From the NCBI GenBank assembly GCA_050084515.1, contig CM114272.1, forward strand, positions 11,532,001 through 11,596,000: 64,000 nucleotides of DNA, given 5' to 3'. Below, one piece after another: positions 26,402 through 39,420 of the stretch. The stretch is from Blasia pusilla. Taxonomy: Eukaryota > Marchantiophyta > Marchantiopsida > Blasiales. Position numbers and translations under genes: made by a program. Position 1 is the first letter of the stretch. Each line of letters begins with the position of its first letter. A model generated the notes under the pieces. The model saw only the letters and a program-made list of their open reading frames with translations, had not been told where the DNA came from and made no database searches.

Positions 26402-27121
26402 TCAAAAAGTCAACCTGAAGGCCACAACAACAAGACCAGAAAAGGAAGAAGGGGGCATTCCCCCCCTAACGACGAAATTCACCCACCAACAGATACAAGC
26501 GTTTCTGAAGAAACGCTTATATAGCCTTATTCGATTACTTTGTTTAGCGCGTGTACTACGCACGGAGAATAGCCGAGCCTCTAAATTCACGGACGGAGGT
26601 GGAGGCTCGCCAATTTTAGCGAGGCCGATTCGCTCCGGCGAATCGCAGGGAGACTTGGCAACGGTAACATGATTCCCCGGTGGCCGGTGGGTTCCCTCCA
26701 GAGTCCAGCGTCGCGATCGACGAGACAAACAAAATCGTCCCTGTCGTCGGACTCCCGTCGACCGATCGGGAAATTCCCCTATATTTCGTGGACGTGAACA
26801 TGCGACGGTTGGATGTGCCCCGATCGTGGGTGGGCGGATTGATTGACTGATTGATTGAAATAACATTAGTGCAACAAGTTTAATTCCCGACCTAAGCCAT
26901 CGTCTCGTGGTGTTATGGCACGTTCTAACTACGTCAATGTTAGAGGCACTTAATGGCTGTTTCGAGAAATAAAGTTTGGATCTACTTCCGTTTACTTTCT
27001 TCTCGAGGCATCCATCCTTTTTCAAAATTTCGACACCCACCGCATTCTTTCCATCTGGTGGCATTTGTGACCATGGGACCTCGTGCTTTATGAGCGGCTA
27101 ATCTATCATGTGCTTTCGATC
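26402..27121. other. No supported gene (one long but unconvincing open frame)
   Basis: A 220-codon open frame on the - strand (26,402-27,064) shows no domain, signal or family resemblance, and its composition looks like read-through of non-coding DNA. Nothing else was recognised. Confidence 0.5.
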
Positions 27122-27463
27122 TAATCACGCCGGTAATCCACACGTCTACATCTCTATGGTCGACTGCATAATTATTCATTCCCAAAATCAGAAGGCCACA
27201 CTAGCACACCAAGAGACAACGTTCACACGAAACTCGTTAAGTTAAACATGCTTCGATTTTCTCATCTGATTATGCTCTTATCTGATTTCCTTTAATCACG
27301 CTGGTAATCCACTTCTCTATGATTGGCTGCTAATTCCCTTTCAAATCATAAGACCACACTAATACGCTATTACACCAAGAGACAAAGTTAACTCAAAACT
27401 CGTTAAATTAAATATGCTTCGATTTCCCCATCTCATTATGCTCCCAAGTGATTCCGTTTCGTC
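27122..27463. repeat. Two-copy tandem duplication, 171-bp period
   Basis: The unit starting TAATCACGCCGGTAATCCAC at 27,122 is repeated from 27,293 (TAATCACGCTGGTAATCCAC). The copies share CACCAAGAGACAA, AACTCGTTAA and ATGCTTCGATTT and differ by many substitutions and small indels, so the duplication is old. Confidence 0.8.
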
Positions 27464-29159
27464 CGTTAATGACGCCTCAATTTTATAATCATTCGGATAT
27501 GGTTTGCTTACTTGGGGTAAGGGAGAGGATCGAAGGAAGGAATGGGATGTATTCGGTAGCTCTTGTTTATTAAGGTCCTTTCACAATCTTTTGGTGGCTT
27601 CAGCTAATGAAGATAAGTTAATAGTTTGATCGGTGTGTGCATGGGTCTATTGCTAATTCAGAATTAGGGAGACAAAATTGCTAATTCAGAACTGGCATTG
27701 TTCTATAGTTGTTCACACAATGAGTATCTTTTAAAAGCTTCGAAGATTATCTAAAAGTGATTCTCTTAATTATAAAGTTTCTTCACGGTCACAACTTGTT
27801 TTACTATTTTATTTAGCACCGATTCTCTCCTTTCCGACGTGGTGTGTGTACTACTTGCCCGATTTGGGCCTAATATTAGTCCCACTTACCCCAAGTGAAC
27901 ACTTGTCAACATATGTTAAGATCAAACCTGATTTTTCATTGCACCCCCAAAATGATCACCACGTCGAAATCCCACTTCCTAATATTCACATTTCATTTCA
28001 CCCATTGGGTGAGTAGATTTTCCAGCCATTATCTTCGGAAACTTCCAAAAGTTTCTCGTTTTTTTCCATTTTTACGAACAAATTGTATTTTCCTGGTTTT
28101 TTTTTGAAACATAACTGGACATTTTGAAACTTCCTAAACCCTAAACTCTAAACCCATCCATCTTACTAACCATTGTCTTCCTTTTGAAAAATAAAAGTAG
28201 GGAAGATTTCACATGAAAGATCAAGGAGGTATATCTGATGTTCAAAATATAAGGACAAATAATGAGAAAAGTCCTCCTATTTTCCGTCTCGAGCAACCGA
28301 CACCACTCACGAATAACCGTCCAATTGCAAGCCCAAACCAAATAACGAAGAGGGGAGTTGAAGTTCTTGGAGTAAATGTGGACGAGATATGAAGCATATG
28401 AGGGAGCATGTTTGTGCGCTCACAATTGTCCCACTTTCTGATAGCACTTGATGAATACGGTAATTATGCCATAAAGGTCTCACAAGACATTTTGTGAACA
28501 TAAGCATATTAATAATGAGGCCAGCTCAAATTCATTGGAGGCTAATTATGGTTAGAGTCTTTTTCACCAAAAGATCCCAATATATCACAACTGCTCCAAC
28601 AATTGCGACACTGGAAATAAAATCAAACTCGGGTTAGTCCGTCTGCTCCCATGCATTGTACAATAAGATTTGTATTTTAAAATCTTCGGTTTCATTCACT
28701 TAAGCATTTAATTAAGAGATAGAAAGGTAAAATTTCTGTTTTCTGAATTGTTTTAATTAATTTTAGTTCTTAATTCCATAAAAAATGAAATGATAATATG
28801 CCCTCTTTTCTTTCATTCATAAAGAGTAGGAACACCTAATGAATACGCATCCGTAAAATCGATCTCTATGAACATAGGGGAACGTGCTGGAATTAAAAAA
28901 AAAAGGAATAAACTTTCCTCGAAGTCGGTAGAAATATTGCCATGGGAAAACTACAAGCCAACCTATGAATGGAGCTTTGCTACTTCATTAGTGTATATCT
29001 CGACAATTTTTGACCATTCAGTTTTTCACCAGCTTGTTAATTGACATAAACACGATGGATCATTGGTGACAATGTTCTAGCCTAACATTCAACAAAATGG
29101 CTACGAAAATTTCAAAGTCTTCAAATTTGTGGGTTAAATTGAACTCTAAACCGATTGTT
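27464..29159. other. AT-rich non-coding stretch with a short telomere-like tract
   Basis: No gene is supported. At 28,133-28,155 there is a degenerate run of the plant telomere unit (CCTAAACCCTAAACTCTAAA and onward, three units with one change). It is too short to be more than an interstitial trace. Remaining open frames are short and random. Confidence 0.5.
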
Positions 29160-29420
29160 GAATCCTCTATTATATAATTTAATTATATCACACTAGTAAG
29201 GTGCTCGTGCAATGCATGAGAATAAAAAGTGTTTGAAAAATTAGTGTATAATTTGTGAAGGGAAGGTATCAATGATGCAACACATAAATTCAAAAAAATT
29301 TATCGTTGCTTGCGTAAAGAGACACATTTTCTTGCTGCCTAGTTGCCATGTGTCAGACACAGAAGTGAGATATTTGCAAATCAAGAAATCACTCTCCCAT
29401 AATAATGTAGATTTTGCCCG
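29160..29420. mobile_element. MITE family 2 relic (copy 2)
   Basis: This segment shares with 8,847-9,013 a GTGCAATGCATGAG-like start, an ACATTTTCTTGCTGCCTAGTTGCCA-like middle and the end TTTGCAAATCAAGAAATCACTCTCC followed by ATAATAATGTAG. The termini are degraded. Directly downstream GCCCGTGCCATGCACGCC suggests another partial copy. Confidence 0.5.
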
Positions 29421-30236
29421 TGCCATGCACGCCTAGCACAGTTTCCTCAATAGAATGGCTTGTAAACAGGTGTCGATGATATTTTTTAAAATTATATTTA
29501 AAAATTTTAAAAATATTTAATTTGAAAAGTTAGGTGTAATTTCCACTCTTATAAATCTTAAAAGAGTAAGAAAATCACCTTTAGATAATATCCATCTCCC
29601 CTAAATAATTACATTCCTCCCTAAAAGTTCCAACAAAAATTATTCTTCCCCTTCTTCTCTTTCTACAAAAATCACATTCACTAAAAAAATTTCTTCATTA
29701 ATTTTATTTAATTAAATTATTTTCCTTTTCCATTCAAATATATTTTCCTTTCCCAAAATATCACGTGTGAATTAATAATATTAATTAAAAAATAATCACA
29801 TCATTAATGATCCCCTCCCTACCCCTAAAGCCTCACTAATTGAATACCCCTCCCCCTTCACGTGTCGGCCCTCCACGTGTCATAAGGCTAAGACCTCAAA
29901 ATGCCTACGTGTCATTATCTGAGGCCGCGTATTCCAAAAAATTATTAAGGAATTTTTAAGTGCCAAGAAAATTCAGTCAGACGTATTTCCAAATTTCTTA
30001 TTCTAGATATGTGGGATTATTTGATCAATTTTTTTTTACCTTTAATGGTGTTGTCATTGACTATACTACGGTCAAATAACCTTCTTAGATAATTCTTCAA
30101 GAAACAATAGTTCTTTGGTTAATTTCTATTGAAGGATCTATAGTTTGGCTAATGTTAGAAGCAAGAAGGTGTCAAAATTAGATTCCATAAATAAATTTTA
30201 GAATCAAATAAATACGCATCAAGGTTGCAAGAAAAT
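29421..30236. other. AT-rich spacer, no gene seen
   Basis: Low-complexity A/T sequence with a short C-rich segment near 29,810-29,890 containing repeated CACGTGTC. Nothing else recognised. Confidence 0.5.
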
Positions 30237-30711
30237 TGTCGTGCGAATCCACATCGTCATACAACATACATCGCTCACATACCATACTCACATACATACA
30301 TAACATAGATGAGAGCATCCACAAACACAAGTGTACCACAACTAAAATCCGTGAAAGACCTATTGTCATAAAATACATATAGAATCACATACAATCAAGC
30401 CAAACCCACTCCACGATGGGAGAATCCAGGTCGAAGCTTGCGGGAACCACCATAGCCAAGAGCTCTACTCACTACCAAGGCTAACTCCCAACGCAACACG
30501 CTCAACTCAAAGAACTAAGTGTTCTTTGAGTGCACTCCACACTATATCCTCCAACCTAAGAGCGGACCCTACTAGAAAAGTCACCTTCAACTGAATAACC
30601 CCCAACCCTATGTATGAAACCGCATCTCTACCTAGACACTACGGCCCTACATAAGGTATGACCTCTACTAGCACACTATACTCTACGACATAATCCATAT
30701 GATCATGACAA
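30237..30711 (-). mobile_element. Solo LTR of the methyltransferase-bearing retroelement family
   Basis: A 475-bp LTR begins TGTCGTGCGAATCC and ends TCATGACA on the + strand. It is flanked by the 4-base direct repeat AAAT (30,233-30,236 and 30,712-30,715). It is closely similar to the LTRs at 40,777-41,240 and 41,243-41,346, which adjoin the - strand gypsy element, so it belongs to that family. Strand is inferred from those copies. Confidence 0.8.
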
Positions 30712-30897
30712 AATGGACATACACAACGGGTCCCCCGGCGCCCCGTCCAAAATTTTTTTGTAACCCAATCGCCCGCGCGGGCTCAAGAGTTGAGACATGC
30801 GAGCATGCCAACTGCACGCATGGATTGAACGGGCGTGCCGACTACAAGCCCTTACCAACGTGCATCGAGCACGCAAGGGCCAATTATGGGCCTTGAG

Positions 30898-31215
30898 CAA
30901 GGTTGCATGTGGACAAAGTTCATGTCCGCGGATATGTCTATGTTTGTGGACCTACATCCATCCTATGGAAGGACTTATCCATGTAGGCCCTACCTCCTCA
31001 TTCTCTCTCATTCCCCCCATTGTCCTCCATGTTTTGCACTTTCCCGTTTCCTTCTTCCCTCCATCTCCACTCCCTCCCTCCTTATTGCCCCGCCCGCCCC
31101 CACCTTGCTTTCCATCATAAGCTATAAGTGTGGACCCCACCTCTAGCAATCCATGTCCATAGATATATCTAGACTTGTCTGTCTATGTCTGTTTTCATGC
31201 AACTATGGTCTTGAC
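30898..31215 (+). mobile_element. MITE, family 1 (copy 3), with a second end at 31,415-31,445
   Basis: It begins AAGGTTGCATGTGGACAAAG and runs colinear with the 13,000 copy through TCCTATGGAAGGACTT and a C/T-rich interior to CATGCAACTATGG. About 200 bp later, GGACACGGACTTTGTCCGTG then TAATCTTGA is an inverted copy of the same terminus. The full unit could therefore be 30,898-31,441. No clean target duplication was found. Confidence 0.65.
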
Positions 31216-31445
31216 ACCGTCGAGAGCATGCATTGTTCAAGGCCGTAGGCCACGTGGGCCTCATATGCTCGGTGTGGGCTATAGAACGGGTCAATTTATG
31301 GGTGGCAAGAAAGGGCGATGGGTCGCTAGATTGAGTAGAGGTTGGACGAGTCCACGTTTTACGCCTGCGGGAGGGGTGGGATTGGGAGCGGACCGTGAGA
31401 ACCCAAGCCTGCATGGACACGGACTTTGTCCGTGTGTAATCTTGA

Positions 31446-34400
31446 TACAAATAGATGGGACCATTTTAAAATGTAAAATATGTATCACTTAGGGTACACT
31501 TACACGGCTCCACTAACAGGAGTAACAACAAGACACTCATTTGAGTGAACCAAAATTTTGTAGGAAAATATTGCATGTCAGAAGCTCATTGGCTCAAAAG
31601 GATAGGTGTGAGAAGAGGAGCAATTAAAAAGTGAAGAGAGGGTTCTTAAATAATAGTATAGATTCTTATTAGATTGGTGATGATGAAAGAAACCTAATGA
31701 CATTGCATACTTTTCCATTTATGGATTCTCCTAATACTTTTAATTAGGATTTCTTCCAACTTCATTAAAGTTACATGGAATTTGATTACACTAAATTAAC
31801 CAACGTGCACTATGGAATTATTTGAAGACAATGTCAAATGAAAAAATTGAAGGTGAAGTTATGGAAATTCATACAAAATTTTCAACCACAAAATGATTCT
31901 CTCTCTCTCTAAATTTTAAAATTTTAAGAATATATTGTCATAAATAAAACTAAGTACCATTCACTTCTCCTTTCAATACATGTACAACAAGATACATACA
32001 ATTATTTATAAGATGTTTGGATAGTTTAGTCTATGTTTTCACCGGTTGTTGAATATCTCATGTTCAACAATCTACAATCAACCTACTATGATGGTTGAAA
32101 ACACACAAGGAAGTTGAGAGAGGAAAATATATGTAACTATGATCAAATTTGACAATGCCTATGTCTCTCTAATTTAAAAAAAATTTAAAATTGTAGAATC
32201 CTTTCTTATGCAAATATTATTTTCATTTATAATAGTATTACATAACACACAAATAGCTATTGTAATGAGGAAAAATAGTTTATGTGAGATTGAAGAGACG
32301 AGGATAGATAAAGAAAGAATTTTGTTAAGGGACGAAGAAAAGGTGGGGTTATTAATTATCTTCCAAATAAGGAGATGAGGAATCAAGAGATTTCTTTTCC
32401 ATAAATAAGAAAGAAAGGAATCTTCTTTCATTTCTTTAAATGAGAGGGAGGGGGGCATGGATTCTCCCTAAGCCCAAAATCCCCATCCCCCCAAACTAAG
32501 AGTTAGTGAGATAAAATAGATACAATTCTCCAAAATAAAGAGGGAACATGAAATGATATTTAAAAATGAGAAGCAAATTTTAAAAAATAAGAAAATAGAA
32601 ATGGCATAAAAATTATTTGATGCCATGGCAAATTTAATGAAAATTGCATATGCCTCTAGCGACTGAATTTTCTCAAATACTTAACTCAAATATATACTCT
32701 CATAAATTATAATCTCATTGACAATAGGAGGAATATTTTTGGTAAATGAATAAATCTTTTAATTTCAAAATTAGTCTAAGAGAAATAAGATTTGAAAAGA
32801 AAAAAATGTAAATAGAAAAGCAAGAAATTAATTTGTGCAACATGTTGAGAAATCATTACCATTTAATGGGAAAAAAAATCTTTCCTCCATTTTTCCCCCA
32901 AAATGTATTATTGTCACACAAGACACGTGGACACACAAGAATTCGGAAAAAAAAGCTATATTCAAGTTTCAATAAACCTATTGAAAGAAGAGGAAATATG
33001 CAACATAAATAATATTCGTATTCTCTTTTCTCTGGAATAATTTTTAAATCATTGTTGAAGTCACCGCATTTAAGACTGCCTAATTGTTGTGGGGCCCTTT
33101 TACCCGTCGTGCTTACCCTGCACCTGCTTCTTTTCAGTTGATTTATAATATCCAATTTATAAAACAGTGTAGCATATATTGTTTCGTTATAGGTTTCCTT
33201 CTATGTCATTTTTTCATTTTCACACTTTCAATGCCTTCATTTATTTTCATTTAGCTTTACTTTAATCCATGGTACCTTTTTGGTCATTCAACGATAGAAC
33301 GGAACGGTTATGTCTTGGTTCTACAATTAAAAACGGTTAATTACAAAATGTGGTCCCAAATTTTTATTAGGAGAAAACGGGAAAATACCTTGCGAGCACA
33401 AATATTACATAGATAAGGACCATTCAAATGAAAGGTATGAGGTTAAAGATTCTACCATAGGGATGAAATGTTGGAAGCGGATAATTCTTTTGTGTTTTGG
33501 ATTGTTCATTGAGATGGAGTTTAGATCCGTTCAATTTTTTCCTTGAAATTATTGTCAAATTGGATTACTGCAACATTTTATTATTATTTTTTCTAAGTCT
33601 TTTTCTTTACAGATTATATCATTACCATAAATTTGGGATTCCAAGTTTAACTAAACCAAGAGTCAACCGACCCCCTTCGCCAAACACACTTCTAAAGTGC
33701 CCCTCAAAGTAAAAAGAGAATCCAATTACCCCCTCTTTGTATTTCGCTATTCAAATGCATCAAGAAATTTGTAATTTCAAATTCCTTGATGCACTTGATC
33801 AGTTGGTAGGCCGACTTCTGCAAAATAAGGCTTAGTGCACTTCTTCAATCACCACTTCTTCAACGGAAACCTTGCATCCGTAGTGGTAGATGAATTACAT
33901 GGCTTTTATGATTAGGATATTTTCAAGTTCCCTTTGGATCATGGATCCGTCCATATCCAAGAAGATGTTGGCACGAAACACAATAGAGCTTGTGAAGATA
34001 ATGACATTCTCCTATAGCTTGAGTGCATGGCACAATGGAACCAACATCTTGCAAACGGTGAATACGAGCGGAAGCAATTGTGGCAAGAATCGTTCCAAGA
34101 AATGGAACGATTCTTGTGATTGGAGACGTAGGGATCTATCGCAAACGTACTCTCCATCCCATTCGACCCACATTCGGACGCACCACGGCTTCAGCGCCTG
34201 CGAGAAAGAGTCATCTCGGCCAGGTGTGTCCAGGTCGTTGCCGATTTGATTTGCAGAAAGGTTGAGGTTCCGAAGTGGGAAAGTGTTTGTGAAGTGGAGC
34301 TAGGAACCATAAGAGGTCCACTTTCAAGATCCTGTAAAATTTAATTTTGGTGGTTTTGTTGGTGAAGGCGAGTGAAGTAAGCGAGTAAATTTATCCTCTC

Positions 34401-34851
34401 TATGATTACTTGTTAGAAATGCATGGGGATGGAATGGCGAGTGCATATTGGCCGCTTAGACATTGGATGAGAGCATTCCCCAATGTAATTGTGGAAATGA
34501 GAGTCTTGCCGTTAGATGGCCAAGGTAGGCAAGACATGTTGTGAATGTTTTTGTTGAATTTTGAGTCTTCCGTGTTGAGGAGATTGGGAGCTGGAATGTT
34601 TGCTATAGAAGGTTGGGCTTACACGATGGATTCATGATTTCTGCTCTTTTTTTTTTTTCGGGTGAGGGAGGATGGGATCTTGATGTGGAAGACGATCTTA
34701 TCTCATTGCGAGAGTGTTCTGGAAGTTGTTAGAAATCTAGAATAGAGTTAGAACTACTTCTCGGTATATTGTAAGGAGCCCCGTATTAATATTCTACCCT
34801 CATTTGATGTTGAAAGACAAATTGCTTGAGCTGGTGGACGGGAAAATAAAA
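31446..34851. other. AT-rich non-coding region, no gene recognised
   Basis: Mostly A/T-rich with short chance open frames on both strands. Two notable hairpins occur: 16-base arms at 33,756-33,793 and 13-base arms at 34,084-34,116. Sequence between 33,880 and 34,800 has more balanced composition and may be the decayed upstream part of the MPDU1 relic locus, but no exon could be read. Confidence 0.45.
34084..34116. repeat. Perfect inverted repeat, 13-bp arms
   Basis: CAAGAATCGTTCC (34,084-34,096) faces GGAACGATTCTTG (34,104-34,116) across a 7-base loop. It is not in a known gene. It could form a stable stem in RNA or be a local foldback. Confidence 0.75.
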
Positions 34852-35007
34852 ATGACGCAGTTCAAATTTTTAGGGATTAATTTCATGTGCGCCCTAGATT
34901 AGTTCAAGAAATTTGGGATACCCCCAAATGATTGTCTATTGCCTCTAATATCCAAAATTCTAGATTATTGTATTGTGGTTGGAGCGAGCATTGTGAAGCT
35001 TCCACAG
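34852..35007 (+). pseudogene. MPDU1-like (PQ-loop) first exon with a nonsense codon
   Basis: MPDU1 (Lec35) is an ER membrane protein needed for use of dolichol-linked mannose and glucose in N-glycan and GPI synthesis. The exon reads from the ATG at 34,852 and contains FLGINFMCALD, a stop (TAG at 34,900-34,902), then CLLPLISKILDYCIVVGASI followed by VKLPQ. The latter matches the strongly conserved N-terminal segment of plant MPDU1 homologues, including the first PQ-loop proline-glutamine. The exon ends at a good donor (CAG|GTAGGA, 35,007/35,008) after the PQ codons. I could not find the next exons in the following kilobases. The in-frame stop and missing exons indicate a truncated pseudogene, unless the rest lies beyond a large intron. 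Confidence 0.75.
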
Positions 35008-36394
35008 GTAGGAACGGCTAGCTCGTTCATTGGAGTGAGTCCCCTTGAACGTCTGGATCACCTCTCTTATTCTCTTTGCGTGTTGGATGAAACCGACAAT
35101 TGAAAGTTGTTTCACCAAAGTTTGCATTATGAAATGAAATCTTTGTTGAAATTAAGGCTGAGTGGTGGATGAGTAGTGTTAAATTCATAAGTACGTCTGT
35201 TTGTAAAAATAAACGGGGGTCAAAGTTTCTGGAAAATAGTAGCCAATTAAATAACTTGGGTTTCTCACTCTGAGTGGACTTTGCAACTCTGTAAGACGTT
35301 AATTTTTAAAGAATTCAAAACCTTGAACTTCCTATGGATGGTGGCATTTAGGAAGCATTCGTTTTGAGGATTTGTCACGTCTTTTAGGATAGATCGATGA
35401 GATCTAGTAGAGTTCCTTCATGAGTAGTGGTAGTAGGCCTCAGTTGGTCAAGGATGACCTGCTGAGGCCCCGAGAAACCTGAGAGATCAGGTTTTCTCTT
35501 CGTTTCGGCTCATTTGGAGCCATATTGAGGAGCTTACTATTTTAGGTAAGTACCATTTTGAATATATGATCGACATTATATTTTTGGTAAGTGGCCCTTG
35601 ACCTCCTACATTAGGTCAAGAGCCAAGGAGGTGACTTGGAAGCATAGATTACCATGGAGAGAGCTTGGGAGAGGGGAGGGGTATGCCTCAAGGAGAGAGA
35701 GCTTGAGATCTCATTCTCTCTTTGTTGAACCTCTTGGCACGAGGCGGCAGAGCTAAGGTCTTACTTGCCTTGTGTGTGTAACCCAAGCCTCTCATTGGGA
35801 GAGTGGGTTTGGTTTGACATTGAGAGAAACATGTGAGAGTGCACATATGTGAGAACTATAGTGTTGTGAGAGAGATTGGATCTTATTTTACAAAGAGAGA
35901 ATGAGTGAGTGAGAGAGCTTCATGGGGGAGCTCGCTAGTCACTCGCTGGTTTTGCTGGTTGGGGATCTTATTACCCATTCAGCGGTCATGGGAATGCTCA
36001 CCGGAGCAAGAGCCCCTTACTTGTGATGTTTCCTTTGCCAATTTTTCATGTGGAAGAGTGGTGCGCGGAAGCGCTGCCCAATTTTTGATAGGGATTGAGT
36101 ATGGGGGCGGGTTGCCCCATACCGGTGCTCTCGAGAGCACCATGAAGCTTGCTGATTTTTGTTCTCACATGTTTTACATTTTCATTGGGAGAAATCAGTG
36201 TGGAAGCGCTACCAAATTTTGTGTAGGAGAAAGAGACATTGGGCTTTACGACAGTCCCCGTCAGTTTTTACTGGAATGTCCGATTCTAAATATTTGTTGT
36301 GCACGATATACAACAAACGGTACGAAATTTGGAGTTAGGAGCAAACAGTAATGGTCAATCTTGCAAAACTACCATTGCTAGGCAATTTTTAGGG
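35008..36394. other. Non-coding or unassigned retroelement flank
   Basis: One 148-codon open frame (35,905-36,351, + strand) has a GGAAGCGCT...CCAATTTT segment repeated twice, but no recognisable domain. The region lies just upstream of the + strand methyltransferase retroelement and might include its 5' sequence. No LTR of the known family was found here. Confidence 0.4.
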
Positions 36395-38740
36395 TTAAAT
36401 TGTTCAAACCCTTAACCAGCCGCCGTCGCCGTCATAGTCACCATCAACGGTCCATCATCCACCGTCCACCGTCGGCCGCTGCTCAAAGTCGCGTTCGGCC
36501 TTTGTCCACCCTTTGGTTGCCATTTCCACCATTACGGAGTGGAGGGTCTTCCATGACCACTGTTGATTCTCTGACTTGCGCCGCCACCACGTACTTTGGT
36601 TTGGCTGCCACCGTCATTGCAGTTTCGTCATCAACCTGTGATGGCAGATGACCTTGGGTTATGGTGTTTGAAATTTCATTTCATGTTGCTAAGTTGGGAT
36701 TTGTAGCCGCTCGACGATGATTGAGTACCGTGCTGTGACGCCCGTAGCCGCAACGCGCCGCCGACGCAACGCAACGCGCCGTGCTGCTTGTGGCCGCACC
36801 GCACCGTCTTGGTCATGGAGTCGCTCCTTCACTAAGGAGCAAAGCGTGTGAATTTATGATTGAGGAGTGTATGCCGCCAAGTGCAGTGTCGTTTGTAGCC
36901 GTTCCGTGCCGCAAGGTAGTGGACCTGAGAGTAGCTTTGGAGGGTTTACCCGGAGTGGTGCAAGGTTTCGAGGATCTCCACGTGAGAGACCACCTCGATC
37001 TCCTTCTATGTCGTCTTCAAATGAGAGGGAGCGTATAGAGGAGTGTGTTAGTGATCCAGCGTACACATTGAGTGGTCCTAGCAGTTGGGCGTACGAGATG
37101 GACGACCGGGGTAGAGGACCGTGTAGGTTTTCAGTTGTTATAGGCAATATAGAGCTACACGACTTCATTGTAGAGTTTAGGAGTTGGTGTGACCCACAGC
37201 GGGCTAGGAACTCTAAAGAGTTCAACCCGTTTACAACATGGAACGGTATGTTCCAGCATTTAGAGGGGACGTCCATGGACGATTACCATGAGTTCGTCCA
37301 TAAATATGCCCAGGAGATTTAGGCATGGCGACTCTACTATGACCCACACTATGTGTCATGGACGGAGCCATTCCCAGATGAGGAGGAGAAGTCAAGAGAG
37401 GCTACTTCCTCGTCCACTAGTGATGTTTTAGGAGGGGTCACTCGCACTAGAGCCGTTGCACCATCTAGTCGGATTCGTCCCAGGTTCAACCCCGTGGTTG
37501 AGTTCTTCGCTGGGTTGAGGGCGAGCTAACAGGGGGTACGGACGGAGAAGTTGCGGACCACCCATGACTTCCAGAGGCGCCTGGGTGAGAGTTTGCATGA
37601 GGCTTACACTCGCTTGCGCCGGTTGATCAACGTCACTCAGGGGGTGATAGAGGCTCAGGGTATCCAATCATGATACGCGATGCTGGATCCGACCTTGTAG
37701 ACACGGGTGCGGGAGGGGTGCTTCTTATGAACACCTCCCCTACGTTGAGAGATGTTTTAAGGACCGTCGAGAATATTGAGTGCAATATGGCGGAGGAAAG
37801 CGTAGCCACCATGGGTTCTAGGCGAGAGTAGTCACGATTGTCTACACCACCTGTGCAACAACGTGGACTCCGAGATATGTTGACTGTGGCACCACGAGCT
37901 CAAGGAGGATATTGAGAGGCCGTGCCACAGAGACCTACGCCTTCATATGCGGCTCAGCAACAGCCTCCTACGATTACTTGTTGGTCATGTGGTGGAGCCC
38001 ATCATCAACGTGATTGCACTAGTGAGGGTCATGGATGTGTGCCTCAGCATGGAGGAGGAGATGGTGCTGCACCAGGAGGTTATTGGTGTGACTTTTGTCA
38101 GAGGTATGGTCATACACGCAGTAGGTGTTTCAGTTTACATTATGAGTTATGGCCGGACTGAGGGCGAGAGAGGGCATCAGAGCGAGTAACCAGTCCGGGT
38201 GGACTAGAGATCGTGCACCAGGTGGTCCTGTTGGGGGACGAGGAGCTAGAGTTGCTCAACAGGGTGGTGGAGCTGCCTATGGAGGAGGTAGAGTCCCAGC
38301 ACCTAGACATGTCGAGGGAGACGCCGGGCGTGAGGCTAGGATGGCTGCTCAAATACATCAGCTACAAGAGCAGATTGCCGCTATGGCATTGCGATTACCT
38401 GATGCCGGATCAGTGGCATCGACATCATATGGAGCAGCCAGAGATATGGAGGATCTTGATTGGATGTGCGGGGTTGCCCAAATGGAGGCCGCCGCAGTTG
38501 TGACGCGTGGAGCAGCTGCAGAGTTAGATCCACAGTGAGGGAAAGCCAGGAAAGAGACTGGGCTTCCTCTATCTTTCACGTTGTCCGAGCGATAAGGACC
38601 CCATTGATGGGTCCTGATCAGAGTTCATGGAGAGTTGGTGATGTTGTTGGTGTGCAGGCACAGAGGACGATGGGAGAAGCAAGTGCGACGACTCCTATTG
38701 CTGATGCTCAAGAGGGGCATGTGTCAAGGCGGTCACCGTT
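36395..38740 (+). pseudogene. Gag region of truncated Ty3/gypsy methyltransferase element (+ copy)
   Basis: The readable frame includes a capsid-like segment (about 37,120-37,400) with FNPFTTWNGMFQHLEGTSMD. It is followed near 37,970-38,150 by two CCHC-type zinc knuckles, CWSCGGAHHQRDC and CDFCQRYGHTRSRC, the usual nucleic-acid-binding end of nucleocapsid. A Gly/Arg-rich linker and a coiled segment (IHQLQEQIAAMALRL) come next. Several in-frame stops (for example after KYAQEI near 37,320 and after ELWPD near 38,160) make it non-functional. The second knuckle and the C-F-x-L-H-x-E-L sequence after it match the gag part found at 61,681-61,803, tying the two copies to one family. Confidence 0.75.
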
Positions 38741-39420
38741 GTGTACCGCGCTCCTTTATTTTCTACTTCCAATGTTATGACATTGGGAGGTACGCCCGCC
38801 GAGGTTTTTCGGCTGGCCGCTACGCTATGTGAGCGTGGAGTTGGAGTTCCTGCATCACATTTAGAGATGATTGCAGAGAAGGTGATGAAGCTACCCTTGG
38901 AGCGGATGCTGGGGCCGTCCACGTCAGATTCATGGCAAGCTGCGGCTGCTAGGATGGCGGAGATGCCCGCCAGACCCGAAATAGAGCGTGCCATGGCTTC
39001 TCCTGGTGTTGTGTTGCTGGATAACAGGGGAGAGGTCATCTAATTAGTGAGTCCAAGAGGTAGAGCTTTTAGTCCGCAGCGCGTCTTGTTGGATTCAGGA
39101 GAGCAACCCCTGATGTTGGGGAAAGCGTCATTCAAAGGATTGGGCTTGACAAGAGCCGATGTTGAGCGTTGTCCATTATGGATACAGACATCCTTGGGTG
39201 GAGCGAGTACCACACAGTATATCACCCAATAGGAGGTCATGGTGAGGATTCGCCCGGGACATCCTACAGATAAGTCCGTGGTGCGAGCCAAGGCGATAGT
39301 GACTGATGTAGAGTCCTACGACATCTTGATTGGTGGAGCAGTGTTATACCCGATGGGGTTTTCCGTGGATTACTGGGAGGAGTCAGCATCCTACAGACCA
39401 GGATGGTAGTCAAGTGATGG
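38741..39420 (+). pseudogene. Aspartic protease of the gypsy methyltransferase element (+ copy)
   Basis: A retropepsin-like domain has RVLLDSGEQPLMLGKA as the catalytic D-S-G loop, followed about 65 codons later by ESYDILIGGAVLYPMGF, the usual second hydrophobic-glycine strand. The residue after DSG is Glu here but Ala in the - strand copy (DSGAQ). Retropepsins normally have DSGA or DTGA, so the Glu is probably decay. In-frame stops interrupt the domain near 39,041 and 39,230. Confidence 0.75.

Noticed and set aside
26402-27064. 220-residue protein on the - strand upstream of the ERF gene
   Set aside because: No domain, biased composition, no splice or promoter support; most likely a chance open frame.
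28133-28155. Telomere or telomere-derived fusion site
   Set aside because: Only three degenerate units; chance or promoter-type telo-box motifs explain it better.
35905-36351. 148-residue protein on the + strand
   Set aside because: Internal repeat of GGAAGCGCT-type sequence and no domain; more like retroelement flank DNA.
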